Origin: a virus
Length of the DNA: 64,000 bases
Strand: one strand, 5' to 3'
Virus record (IMG/VR): IMGVR_UViG_3300037083_000054
Span: 58,835 to 122,834 of that record
The notes below the pieces were generated by a model. It saw only the letters and a program-made list of their open reading frames with translations. It did not search any database and was not told the origin of the DNA. Both the position numbers and the translations under genes were made by a program. Positions 7,866 through 15,863 of this stretch are shown piece after piece; position 1 is the first letter of the stretch, and each line of letters opens with the position of its first letter.

Positions 7866-8588
7866 ATGCGCAAGAGATATTCCAGCAGCATAGTCGTCAT
7901 TACGATTGCATCGGCAATTTTCGTCTCTCTCACATTAGGGGAAGACGACGAATCGAAGACCACGATCGCGGCAACGGCAAAGCAGAAAGAACTGCTGGAA
8001 AAAGACCCGTTTATCAAAAAGTCCATTGCGGAATTTGAACGAGACGTTCGACTTGCCGAAGAAGCCTTGCGTCACGCGAAATTCTCTTGTGCCAGCCGGT
8101 CTGTGGAACTTTATGAGCACTATCAAAAAGTGTTCACGATGGCGGGCGATTTTGACAAGGCCCTCGCCTGCAAAACGATGATTGAAGAATTGGAAGCGAG
8201 CGGGATGGAATGCTCGCGACCCCGACCGAAGCACACCATTAAGTCGAACGGCCATTTATACGCAATCATTCGTGAAGCGGAGACATGGCATGTCGCCAAG
8301 CATCGCTGCGAGCAGATGGGAGGACATCTTGCCTATGCAAAGACTCCAGCCGTTATCGCGATGATTTCCAGAATGTCAGTAGGCGTTGATGTGCATTTGG
8401 GAGCGTCTGACGAAGAGAAGGAAGGCGAGTGGAAATGGCTGGATGGAACGAAATATTCACCAAGGCCCGGATTGATGAATAATGCCATGACTTATCAACA
8501 CCACCTGATGTGGCTAGATGGTCAGCAAACACTGGACGACGGTTTTGCCGGTCATCGAGCGTATTACATCTGCGAATGGGACAAGTGA
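7866..8588 (+). CDS. Secreted C-type lectin-domain protein
   Basis: A 240-residue protein from ATG 7866 (GGAG upstream). An N-terminal signal peptide is evident: MRKRY followed by VVITIASAIFVSLTL and GEDDES. Residues ~30-110 are charged and helical (KQKELLEKDPFIKKSIAEFE). The C-terminal ~110 residues have C-type lectin features: HLYAIIREAETWHVAKHRCE, GGHLAYAKT, GEWKWLDG and a final AYYICEW. Such lectins are common in planctomycete genomes. The N-terminal half is duplicated as a remnant on the other strand near 55.5 kb. In a phage it may act in adhesion; this is inferred. Confidence 0.75.
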   Translation: MRKRYSSSIVVITIASAIFVSLTLGEDDESKTTIAATAKQKELLEKDPFIKKSIAEFERDVRLAEEALRHAKFSCASRSVELYEHYQKVFTMAGDFDKALACKTMIEELEASGMECSRPRPKHTIKSNGHLYAIIREAETWHVAKHRCEQMGGHLAYAKTPAVIAMISRMSVGVDVHLGASDEEKEGEWKWLDGTKYSPRPGLMNNAMTYQHHLMWLDGQQTLDDGFAGHRAYYICEWDK

Positions 8589-8601
8589 CCGACCATGAAT
8601 T

Positions 8602-8758
8602 TGCCATTGCAGTTCGCGACGAATCCCGGAAAATGACAAACGCCACGAACTGGTATTCGTGGCGTTCTCTGATTCAACGTTCTCGGGATGAGAACCATGC
8701 AGTTATGGTGACAGTATGGTAACGACTCCCGGTACGCAGTCAACTGGGAGTTTGCAAC
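8602..8758 (+). repeat. Structured intergenic repeat, copy 1
   Basis: ~155 bases matching 55701-55856. It holds three stem-loops: AACGCCACGAA/TTCGTGGCGTT (11 bp), GTTCTC/GAGAAC, and ACTCCC/GGGAGT placed 6 bases before the next ATG. The first stem shows compensatory changes between the two copies. Confidence 0.7.
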
Positions 8759-9103
8759 ATGGACGAAATGTTTGATGAGCCGTTTCCATTTGAGGTTCCA
8801 TTTTGGTTCTTAGAAAACGACGACCGCGAAGTATTTCTGAAGATGGATTTGGAAGAAGGAATTGTTGCGGCACCGATATTCACAGATGAAGACTTATGTA
8901 TTCGATACCGGAATTTTTTGGGAGACATTGGTACTCCGTTCCATCCAAGGGAACTTCCGTATCCATTATTTATGATAAGCCTGTTCGATTTTTATGACAC
9001 GAATGGAATAACCCATGTCACATTTGACCCCAGAAATACCATCGCCAACACCTATTCAGTCCAGCAAATGCGGGAACACTTTAACAGACTCCTCGACCAA
9101 TAA
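8759..9103 (+). CDS. Acidic hypothetical protein
   Basis: A 114-residue acidic protein, MDEMFDEPFPFEVPFWFLEN. Not recognised. It is the first gene after the structured repeat at 8602-8758. A different gene occupies the same place after copy 2 at 55857, and both are followed by the same terminal repeat, so this looks like an exchangeable cargo slot. Confidence 0.5.
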   Translation: MDEMFDEPFPFEVPFWFLENDDREVFLKMDLEEGIVAAPIFTDEDLCIRYRNFLGDIGTPFHPRELPYPLFMISLFDFYDTNGITHVTFDPRNTIANTYSVQQMREHFNRLLDQ

Positions 9104-9116
9104 ATGGCCAAGGAAA

Positions 9117-9206
9117 ATGAAAATCCTTAAGATCGGATATGTGGGAAAAGACGGGATTGAACATTCAAAAGATGTTTCGCGAGACATCGAACCAGATGAT
9201 CAATAA
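9117..9206 (+). CDS. Very small ORF
   Basis: 29 residues, MKILKIGYVGKDGIEHSKDV, 13 bases after the previous stop, with AAGGA five bases before the ATG. No function is apparent. It may be a true small gene or the start of a truncated one. Confidence 0.35.
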   Translation: MKILKIGYVGKDGIEHSKDVSRDIEPDDQ

Positions 9207-9231
9207 TGGACTCCAATTTTCCGTTCCGACT

Positions 9232-9298
9232 GGCATGCCCGATTAATCCCCAGCTTGCCCGTTTATTCAGGGCCAAATAGGATTAAATGGGCAAAGCC
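9232..9298 (+). repeat. Right terminal repeat of the insertion
   Basis: GGCATGCCCGATTAATCC, then TTGCCCGTTTATTCAGGG and finally GGATTAAATGGGCAAAGCC. It is nearly the same as 56658-56724 and the inverse of 3940-4003. Confidence 0.65.
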
Positions 9299-9326
9299 CG
9301 TCCATTCGTGTGATTGCGAGTGAATC

Positions 9327-9758
9327 ATGAGCCAACCCAGTTTGCCGCAAGCTCCGAAAGAACATCCCGTCAAGCACGAATGCAAATTTGCAAGATTGCG
9401 TAAATACATCCGCGTTTTGCGGAAAGAATTTCCGGCAGAGTATCCCGTGACTATCTATCGCCGAAACGCTCTTTTTCTGAATCCCCACACGGGCGAGCAT
9501 TGTTGTAACGAATTGCGTGCTGTTAAGGATTCGCAACAGGTCTATGCCTTGGCGTATGGGCCGGAAGATTATCCGGGACGATTTGTCTTGTTTCTGGCGT
9601 ATCATCCGGATTTTGGATTCATGGCGGAATCGCTATTTCACGAATGGGCACATTTCCTGACATGGAATAGCAAGGGCACGAAAGAGCATCCCTTGGAATA
9701 TTTCAAGATGTATGGAAAGATTTACCAACGATGTATTGATCAGGGGGTTCCGAAGTGA
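9327..9758 (+). CDS. HExxH metallopeptidase-like protein
   Basis: A 143-residue protein. ESLFHEWAHFLTW contains an HExxH zinc-binding motif within a hydrophobic helix, and a third ligand could lie in the C-terminal ~35 residues. The N-terminal part has HCCNELRAVKDSQQVYALAY, strand-like. Size and motif suggest a SprT/IrrE-like small metalloprotein. It opens a rightward operon and overlaps the next gene's GTG by four bases. Substrate unknown. Confidence 0.6.
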   Translation: MSQPSLPQAPKEHPVKHECKFARLRKYIRVLRKEFPAEYPVTIYRRNALFLNPHTGEHCCNELRAVKDSQQVYALAYGPEDYPGRFVLFLAYHPDFGFMAESLFHEWAHFLTWNSKGTKEHPLEYFKMYGKIYQRCIDQGVPK

Positions 9759-10132
9759 AGTTGATTTATCTTGCCGCTCCCTATTCCCTCGGTGATCAAG
9801 CGTTGAATGTCCGTTCGCAGATTCGCAACTTTTCTGAATTGCTCGATGAAGGCATTGTCATTCCCTATGCTCCGTTACTCACTCACTTCGTTCACATGCT
9901 GCATCCGAAATCCTACGATGCATGGCTCTCCCATTGCTTGAACATGCTCGCTCGAATGGACGCGGTTCTCCTCTTGCCAGCGATTGAAGAGTCGGTGGAT
10001 TATCGACAGGAAGAATCCAAGGGCGTCCAGATTGAATTGGCGTTCTGTGCGGCCAACAAAATTCCTGTGTTCCGCAATAAAGAAACTCTTTATAACTGGG
10101 TGACTCAAACGTCCACGGAAGGAAGCGAATGA
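9755..10132 (+). CDS. DUF1937/nucleoside deoxyribosyltransferase-like protein
   Basis: A 125-residue protein with GTG start inside the previous gene's end. The opening KLIYLAAPYSLGDQALNVRS is typical of DUF1937/DUF4406 proteins related to nucleoside 2-deoxyribosyltransferases. Further family features are the D-A-V-L-L-LP segment and SKGVQIELAFCAANKIPVF near the C-terminus. In phages these genes sit among nucleotide-metabolism genes. Catalysis is not shown. Its last four bases overlap the next start (ATGA). Confidence 0.65.
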   Translation: MKLIYLAAPYSLGDQALNVRSQIRNFSELLDEGIVIPYAPLLTHFVHMLHPKSYDAWLSHCLNMLARMDAVLLLPAIEESVDYRQEESKGVQIELAFCAANKIPVFRNKETLYNWVTQTSTEGSE

Positions 10133-10782
10133 CTGATACTGAATCCGCTCCGATCAAACTCAAGACTCCCGAAGAATGGGAACAGATCTGCCATCTCGTG
10201 GTTCGTGAACCATCCGGATGGCGGCATCCGGAAAAGAAGTGGAGCGAACCAATCAGCCGCGAAGAGTTCGAAGAGCGAGCGAAAAAATCCATGTCGGTGC
10301 AACTGCACTCCCCATCGAACTATCGCAAGCCTGCGTTCCCGATAATTCATTCAGTGTCGAGCACTGTCGGAGAAACGTCGACTCATGAACTGCTCGTGAA
10401 AACCGACGATGTCCAAATTCGGCACTTCGAAACCGGAGCAACCCGTAATCCCTCGACGCACAAAATCAATCCGGCAAAAGCGATGTCATCCCTCGTGATG
10501 GAACGATATTGCCGATACATGGCATCACGTCGAGTTCAGCCCGGCGGCGAGATTCGATCGGATGACAACTGGAAAAAAGGAATTGATCTCGACTCCTATA
10601 TGGAATCGGGGCAACGTCACAATCTGCACTGGCTGGAAATTCACGACGGATTCGAATGCACGGATGAAGACAGCGGCGAGAAAGTCGATCTGGAAACGGC
10701 CTGTTGTGCGTTGCTATTCAATGTCAGCGGCTACCTCCACGAAATTCTGAAAGCCAAATCCGTCCCATTAAACCGTCAGTAA
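10129..10782 (+). CDS. DUF5664-like putative nucleotide pyrophosphohydrolase
   Basis: A 217-residue protein. The C-terminal half has NWKKGIDLDSYMESGQRHNL, then HWLEIHDGFE and a helix LETACCALLFNVSGYL, the layout of DUF5664/MazG-related proteins that include the dATP/dGTP hydrolase MazZ. The N-terminal ~90 residues (EPSGWRHPEKKW) are not recognised. In this operon a role in nucleotide-pool control fits. No PurZ-like gene is visible, so a Z-DNA link is not supported. Confidence 0.5.
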   Translation: MTDTESAPIKLKTPEEWEQICHLVVREPSGWRHPEKKWSEPISREEFEERAKKSMSVQLHSPSNYRKPAFPIIHSVSSTVGETSTHELLVKTDDVQIRHFETGATRNPSTHKINPAKAMSSLVMERYCRYMASRRVQPGGEIRSDDNWKKGIDLDSYMESGQRHNLHWLEIHDGFECTDEDSGEKVDLETACCALLFNVSGYLHEILKAKSVPLNRQ

Positions 10783-10800
10783 TTCGAAGGAATTCAATGC

Positions 10801-11070
10801 ATGGCTAAGAAACCAGTGATATCCGGCAGTCTTTTGAATCAGTTGAAGAAAAAGAAGCCGTCGCTTCATCAATCGTTTCTCGACAAGCTTCCTGACGCTG
10901 TTGCCGAGGAACTAATGGACTTGGCTAAAGCGTTCGTCAATGGCGAACTAATCAATTACAGCCGCTCCGATGCCATGACATTAATCAACGAAAGCGGCAA
11001 GGTTCCGCACGAATTCACGCGGCATCACTGGCAAGCCTTGATCAACAAAGCCAAAAAGGAACTCAAATGA
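10801..11070 (+). CDS. Small hypothetical protein
   Basis: 89 residues, MAKKPVISGSLLNQLKKKKP. Helical, basic, with SYSRSDAMTLINE-like helix-turn pattern (NYSRSDAMTLINESGKVPHE) that could be a small DNA-binding fold. The stop overlaps the next ATG (ATGA), so it is translationally coupled to the phosphoesterase. Confidence 0.55.
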   Translation: MAKKPVISGSLLNQLKKKKPSLHQSFLDKLPDAVAEELMDLAKAFVNGELINYSRSDAMTLINESGKVPHEFTRHHWQALINKAKKELK

Positions 11071-12275
11071 AAAAAGCCCGTTTGTTGGAATCGGCTCATG
11101 CAGACGCTTCTGACAAACAGAGGCGACCGGAATCCTGTGAAATCACGGAGAAATCCGACAATTGCGATATCGTCTATTACGGCTATGAAATCAAAACTGT
11201 CGAACAATTGTTAGAGTCCCAAGGCATTGATATGGCCATTTTGGAAATCGTCACGAAAACGATCAACAATTGGGAAGTGACCGGAAAACGATCGTTGGGC
11301 CAAGATCCTGCGACGAAAGTATGGAAAGGCGATCAGCTCTGGAAAACCGGCAATCGTCAGATCAAAGTGACGCTGCGGCGAAAGGCCCCGAAATTCATTC
11401 AGGATGGCATTCGAGAGCTTTTGCGGAATATCCAGCCTTTTCATTGCCCCAAGCCGCCCAAGCCGTCGAAATCCGATCGGCACATGGCGGAAATCTCTCT
11501 GTATGATCACCATTTTGGAAAACTCGCATGGGGGGCGGAAACAGGCACGCCGTATGATTTGGAAATTGCCGAACAAGATTGGTCGGAAGCGATCGTCGGA
11601 ATGATCGAACGCATTCATGATTTCAATATCGAGAAGATCGTTCTGCCGCTCGGAAATGACTTTTTTCATTCTGACTCCTTCGACAGCAAGACATCGAATG
11701 ACACGCGCGTCGATTCGGTCGATGACCGTTTCTCAAAAGTGTTTCGCGTCGGATGTCGATCGGCATCGTTTGCGATCGAGCGATGCCTGGAAATCGCCCC
11801 AGTCGAAATCATCTTCGTTCCAGGGAATCATGATCGGCATACCGCGTGGTATCTCACGGAAGTGATTGCCTCGCGATTTGAAGGCAATAAGCACGTCACG
11901 ATTGATAACGGGCCTCGTGAGAGAAAATACGTCTCGTATGGGCCGTCTCTGAATGGGTATGTTCACGGCGACGAATCAAAACATTCCGACCTACCGACGC
12001 TCATGGCCACGGAAGTCCCCCTCTTATGGTCGACAGCCAAGTTCCGATCATGGCGACTCGGTCACTGGCACAAGCGAAAAGAAGTTCGGCATACAGTGGG
12101 CGACACATTCAATGGCGTGGAGGTCCGCATTCTTCCTTCGCTCTGCGGTACAGACGCATGGCATTTTCGTAAAGGGTATGTTGGCAATCACCGCATGGCC
12201 GAAGTGCATCTATTTTCGGCGACGGATGGACCGGTCGGATATTTCTTGCAGCACGCGAAATCAGCCGCATTATAA
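11067..12275 (+). CDS. Calcineurin-like metallophosphoesterase
   Basis: A 402-residue protein. After a ~145-residue N-terminal region of unknown fold, metal-binding motifs appear in the usual order: SLYDHHFGK, LPLGNDFFHSD, VPGNHDRH, and GHWHKRKE near residue 330. These match the DxH, GD/GN, GNHD and GHxH ligands of Mre11/SbcD-type phosphoesterases. Large phages often carry such enzymes for nucleic-acid processing. The N-terminus may bind nucleic acid (WEVTGKRSLGQD; inference). Last gene of the rightward operon; the next genes converge on it with an 8-base gap. Confidence 0.75.
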   Translation: MKKARLLESAHADASDKQRRPESCEITEKSDNCDIVYYGYEIKTVEQLLESQGIDMAILEIVTKTINNWEVTGKRSLGQDPATKVWKGDQLWKTGNRQIKVTLRRKAPKFIQDGIRELLRNIQPFHCPKPPKPSKSDRHMAEISLYDHHFGKLAWGAETGTPYDLEIAEQDWSEAIVGMIERIHDFNIEKIVLPLGNDFFHSDSFDSKTSNDTRVDSVDDRFSKVFRVGCRSASFAIERCLEIAPVEIIFVPGNHDRHTAWYLTEVIASRFEGNKHVTIDNGPRERKYVSYGPSLNGYVHGDESKHSDLPTLMATEVPLLWSTAKFRSWRLGHWHKRKEVRHTVGDTFNGVEVRILPSLCGTDAWHFRKGYVGNHRMAEVHLFSATDGPVGYFLQHAKSAAL

Positions 12276-12282
12276 CAGCCCG

Positions 12283-12654
12283 CTATAATTTACCATATGT
12301 CGACGGTGTCCACGAAAACCATTGTCCGTCTTGCCAAATTGTTTTTTCATACAGCTTTTGAAAGAGTCCGCCGTATTCGTCGTAGCCATCACAGGCGACT
12401 CTGGTGAGAACGATTCGCACTGAACAATTGCGAGTTTCGATAATGCGATTGCATGCGGCTACGATATCGCTCTTGAATTCATGATAAGTTAGCTCCTTCG
12501 TAGTCGTCGATGTCCACTTGAAGAACCAGAATGATTTGGCAGATTCTGTGCTCTTGAAATAACGATCGTCTCCATGTTCATGATATCGAATTGGATGATC
12601 GGTCCAGACGTCGTCGAAATTGTTGTATTGGATTTTAAACGAATTCATACTCAT
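12283..12654 (-). CDS. Hypothetical protein
   Basis: 123 residues, MSMNSFKIQYNNFDDVWTDH (ATG at 12648 is an alternative). Aromatic-rich with many Trp, Tyr and Phe; no motif recognised. Third gene of a three-gene leftward cluster, 2 bases after the previous stop. Confidence 0.5.
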   Translation of the reverse strand: MSMNSFKIQYNNFDDVWTDHPIRYHEHGDDRYFKSTESAKSFWFFKWTSTTTKELTYHEFKSDIVAACNRIIETRNCSVRIVLTRVACDGYDEYGGLFQKLYEKTIWQDGQWFSWTPSTYGKL

Positions 12655-12656
12655 GT

Positions 12657-13025
12657 TTATTCCGACAATTTAATCTCATTCTGATTTCCGCCGATGTGCG
12701 TTTTAATGCCGAGTTTATTCTCGACGTTCATGAGTCGCTTGTTGATGCCGTGATAGAAGTCGAGGCAGCGACCGACTCGGCCATTTAGTTCATTGACCAG
12801 TTCATACGAATCCGATGGCAGTGGCGTTTTTTTCGAAAGCTTGTGCAAATCGGACTGTAATCCAACCAGCGACTGCGTGAGTTTCGATCCGCCTTTCGCA
12901 TTCAGAAGTTCGCAGAGAGATTGATCAGTTCGATTCAACAACTCTCGTAATTCTCGAATGGCGTCTTGAGCCCAATAAAAATCTTGCTGTAGCTTCTCGA
13001 TTTCTTCTCGTTTCTTTCCCATCAT
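12657..13025 (-). CDS. Coiled-coil hypothetical protein
   Basis: 122 residues. The first half (KREEIEKLQQDFYWAQDAIR) has heptad-like spacing of hydrophobic residues and looks like a coiled coil. Function unknown. Second in the leftward cluster, 8 bases after the gene at 13034. Confidence 0.5.
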   Translation of the reverse strand: MMGKKREEIEKLQQDFYWAQDAIRELRELLNRTDQSLCELLNAKGGSKLTQSLVGLQSDLHKLSKKTPLPSDSYELVNELNGRVGRCLDFYHGINKRLMNVENKLGIKTHIGGNQNEIKLSE

Positions 13026-13033
13026 AATTTCCT

Positions 13034-13675
13034 TTAGTCGTCACATTCTTCCCACTCAAATCGTAATGCACGGGCGAGCCTGCGAAAGTCTCCGCGAGTC
13101 GAAATTTCGCCGATCTGAGACAGGATGGCAAACTCCTGATATTGACCGATCGCATAAACGATAAACATTTTTGGGTCGCTGTCTCTCGTCTCATCGAGAC
13201 GGAATTCCAGTTTGGTTTCTGCCGCGACCCAGACAACAGGATCGTTAGAACGAAGTTCTTCGCAGATCCATTCTTTCGTGAGTTGCTCGCTATCATCGGC
13301 CTGATGCTCCTGCCGATATAGGCTGGCGTCTTGCTGATAACCGAGCATCTTGTTATGAGCGTATTCGAATTCCAGTTGTGATCTCGCCAGTTGAGCCATC
13401 AGAAATGAATTCGATTGTCGGATCGGAGCCGGGTGTCGTTCGGTCGGGCCTTCCGGTCCGCGATTCATCAGATTGCCCATCTCTCCTTGCAACAGTTGCA
13501 GGAATTCCGGTGTTCTGCACTGATTTACGATCCAATTTTCCACGGCGTCATTCCAAAGTTGCTGTCGTTCTGGTGAGAGATCGGACCATTTGTCGCGGAA
13601 TCCCATAGAATCTATGACGCCACGAAATCCAACCTCGCCTGCCGACATTCGGTCGTTATTAATTTCAGAATCCAT
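13034..13675 (-). CDS. Hypothetical protein
   Basis: 213 residues, acidic and largely helical, starting MDSEINNDRMSAGEVGFRGV. No family recognised. First gene of the leftward cluster; its 5' side shares the intergenic space with the sliding-clamp gene, which reads the other way. Confidence 0.5.
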   Translation of the reverse strand: MDSEINNDRMSAGEVGFRGVIDSMGFRDKWSDLSPERQQLWNDAVENWIVNQCRTPEFLQLLQGEMGNLMNRGPEGPTERHPAPIRQSNSFLMAQLARSQLEFEYAHNKMLGYQQDASLYRQEHQADDSEQLTKEWICEELRSNDPVVWVAAETKLEFRLDETRDSDPKMFIVYAIGQYQEFAILSQIGEISTRGDFRRLARALRFEWEECDD

Positions 13676-13737
13676 CAGTATTTCCCTTCGAGTTCACCGA
13701 TTGCCCACAATCTCTATAACGCAACATTTTCCAAACA

Positions 13738-13756
13738 GATCACGAAAATCGTGATC
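13738..13756. promoter_or_regulatory. Palindrome in the divergent clamp/cluster spacer
   Basis: GATCACGA-AAA-TCGTGATC, a perfect 8-bp inverted repeat, lies between the leftward cluster and the sliding-clamp gene. It is suited to control both directions. No clean promoter boxes were picked out around it. Confidence 0.5.
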
Positions 13757-13819
13757 CGAATCCAATAAACATCCGTTATGAGAGATAGTCGAACGAAAAC
13801 ACACGCCAAAGGAACTCAA

Positions 13820-14932
13820 ATGCCGGAAGTGAAATTGCAGACCAAATCGTTTGCTGAAGCGTTTTCCCGAGTCTCATCAGTATGCCCGGCTCGCACGACC
13901 ATGCCGATGCTGAAATCCGTCCTGTTTCAATTTACGCAGGATGGCGGCACATTAATCGCCTCCGATTCCGAAATCGGGATTCGCGGCACATTGACGAACA
14001 TTCAGGCGAGTGAGTCTGGCGAATGCCTCTTGCCAGTCGATCGCATGTCATCAATATTGGGAGCGGTGGTTGATGATCTCATTACGATCAAAATCACAGA
14101 CGCGAAGCTGGAAATCAAGTGCGGCTATTCGAAGTTCAACTTGGGGGCCGAAGATCCGAAAGGGTTCTCGCCGGTCACATGCTTCAATGATCAATTGCCG
14201 CATCGAACTGTGCCGTCCGCGAAATTGCGTGATATGATCACGAAAACGGTATTCGCTGTGGATCAATCGGCTCAACGACATGCAACTCAAGGATTGTGCG
14301 TGGAGGATAATGGAGCGATGCTGACGATCTTCGCGACTGACAAGCGACGGATTGCAGTGATTGGTTGCGATATGGGATCGACTGGACCGCTGACTCGCGA
14401 AGGAAAGTATCCGATCCTGCCGCCGAAAGCATTGCTCGCCGTCAATCGGTTTTTGGGCGATGAAGGCGAAGTGTCCTTTGTCCAAAACGAGAATCAAAGC
14501 CTGTTTCGCTACGGCAATTACACGCTTGTCACGCAGCATATCGTCGGTATCTTTCCGAACTGCCGCAAGATTATCCCGAGTGAACGATTGCCGCTGACGA
14601 TCGAAATGGTTTCATCATCACTGATGGCAACGCTCAAGCAGGCGATGGTCATGACGAACGCGGAATCATGCGGCGTGAAGTTTCAATTCGCGAATGGAAA
14701 CCTGAAGATTGATTCGGTCGCAAATGGCGTTGGCGATTCGGCGGTCGAAATGCCCATCAGCTATTCGGGGGCGGACATCACGATCGCTCTCAATCCGGCG
14801 TTCATTGTGGAATACCTGAAAGCGATTGGCGTGGGAGTTCCGTTCACTTGGGAAATGTCGCATGACCCCGACAATCTCGTTCAGTTGCGATGTGGTGACT
14901 ATATCTACTGTGTGGCTCCATTTAACGTATAA
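13820..14932 (+). CDS. dnaN: DNA polymerase III beta subunit (sliding clamp)
   Basis: A 370-residue protein from ATG 13820 (AAGGAA seven bases upstream); an upstream ATG at 13778 would add 14 residues. Length and three-domain layout match bacterial beta clamps: AFSRVSSVCPARTTMPML at the start, DSEIGIRGTL, FATDKRRIAVIG in the middle domain, and a C-terminal GDYIYCVAPFNV in place of the usual PMRL ending. The clamp rings DNA and tethers polymerase and other enzymes. A phage-encoded clamp implies a phage-modified replisome, although no polymerase gene is in this window. Confidence 0.85.
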   Translation: MPEVKLQTKSFAEAFSRVSSVCPARTTMPMLKSVLFQFTQDGGTLIASDSEIGIRGTLTNIQASESGECLLPVDRMSSILGAVVDDLITIKITDAKLEIKCGYSKFNLGAEDPKGFSPVTCFNDQLPHRTVPSAKLRDMITKTVFAVDQSAQRHATQGLCVEDNGAMLTIFATDKRRIAVIGCDMGSTGPLTREGKYPILPPKALLAVNRFLGDEGEVSFVQNENQSLFRYGNYTLVTQHIVGIFPNCRKIIPSERLPLTIEMVSSSLMATLKQAMVMTNAESCGVKFQFANGNLKIDSVANGVGDSAVEMPISYSGADITIALNPAFIVEYLKAIGVGVPFTWEMSHDPDNLVQLRCGDYIYCVAPFNV

Positions 14933-14954
14933 CTCGAAAAGGATTTTATTACAT

Positions 14955-15863
14955 ATGCCAACAGACAAATGGGATATCTATCACGGAGATTGTATTCCGC
15001 ACATGACATTAGAGATGGATGAACGGAGCGTCGATTTCGTAATCAGTTCACCGCCATTTCCGGCGTTATACGCGTACAGTTCGTCCCCCTCCGATATTGG
15101 CAATACTGACACGATGGGATCGGAAGCCAAGGTGCATCTGTCGTTTTTTTATCAAGCGTTATCAAGGGTCTTAAGGCCCGGACGTGTCGCCTGTATTCAT
15201 GTGTGCCAGATTCCGCGAATGAAGCGTAGTGGAGGAGTCGGCCTTTGCGATTTCCGTGGTATCAATATTCGACTCGCCGAGCGGGCAGGATTGATTTACG
15301 AGTATGATTGGTGCATCACAAAAAATCCTCAAGCCCAGGCCATTCGTACACGATCTAGAGAACTACAATTCGCCGGGTTGGAATCGGATCGAGCGAAACA
15401 ACGCGGGGCACTTGCTGACTATCTGATTAAATTTCGCAGTCCTGGCGAGAACAAGATTCCGGTTGTCGGCCATAATCAGGTGACTCGCAACGAATGGATT
15501 GATTGGGCCGAAGCTGCATGGACAGGGATTCGAGAGACGGACACGTTGAATGCCAAAGAAGGCAAAGGCGACGATGACACGAAGCATATTTGTCCGTTCT
15601 CATTGCCATTAGTCGATCGCTGCATTCGTCTGTTCTCGAATCCAGGCGAAAAAGTTTTCGATCCATTCACCGGCATCGGCAGTGTTGGATATGTGTCAAT
15701 CAAACTGGGTCGCACATTTTATGGATGCGAACTGAAGCCAGAATATCATCGTGCCGCGTGTGCGAATCTCGAAAAGATCGAGAACGAAATTCATTTCAGT
15801 AAACAGAGAAACATTTTCGAAGACAGCGATCTCGCGGAAGGTGAAAATGAAACTACGCTTTGA
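14955..15863 (+). CDS. DNA N4-cytosine/N6-adenine methyltransferase
   Basis: A 302-residue protein from ATG 14955 (AAAAGGA upstream); the longer frame overlaps the clamp gene and is unlikely. The catalytic motif SSPPF is N-terminal (VDFVISSPPFPALY) and the SAM-binding motif is C-terminal (VFDPFTGIGSVGY), the order of beta-class DNA methyltransferases. SPPF favours N4-cytosine or adenine amino-methylation. No restriction partner is adjacent, so it may protect phage DNA. The end overlaps the helicase start by 17 bases. Confidence 0.8.
   Translation: MPTDKWDIYHGDCIPHMTLEMDERSVDFVISSPPFPALYAYSSSPSDIGNTDTMGSEAKVHLSFFYQALSRVLRPGRVACIHVCQIPRMKRSGGVGLCDFRGINIRLAERAGLIYEYDWCITKNPQAQAIRTRSRELQFAGLESDRAKQRGALADYLIKFRSPGENKIPVVGHNQVTRNEWIDWAEAAWTGIRETDTLNAKEGKGDDDTKHICPFSLPLVDRCIRLFSNPGEKVFDPFTGIGSVGYVSIKLGRTFYGCELKPEYHRAACANLEKIENEIHFSKQRNIFEDSDLAEGENETTL

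Larger units (their letters stand above)
3940..9298 (+). mobile_element. Composite insertion with inverted GGCTTTGCCC ends
   Basis: The left end begins GGCTTTGCCCATTTAAT at 3940 and the right end finishes ATTAAATGGGCAAAGCC at 9298, an inverted pair. Both ends extend ~65 bases with internal TGCCCG/CGGGCA subrepeats. A second right-type end lies at 6576-6641, at the transposase stop. The left end interrupts the 2154 gene. Removing 3940-9298 gives an open frame whose TGA overlaps the ATG at 9327 as ATGA, the overlap style of this genome. No target duplication is obvious. It holds a HEPN-like gene, a regulator, a transposase, a membrane protein, a lectin and small ORFs. Confidence 0.65.

Noticed and set aside
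3940-9298. Target-site duplication around the 5.4-kb insertion
   Set aside because: Flanking bases (CATCATCGGG and CGTCCATTCG) show no convincing direct repeat.
10129-10782. Link of the DUF5664-like gene to a diaminopurine (Z) genome
   Set aside because: No PurZ-like succinyltransferase is visible; DUF5664 proteins occur in many ordinary phages.
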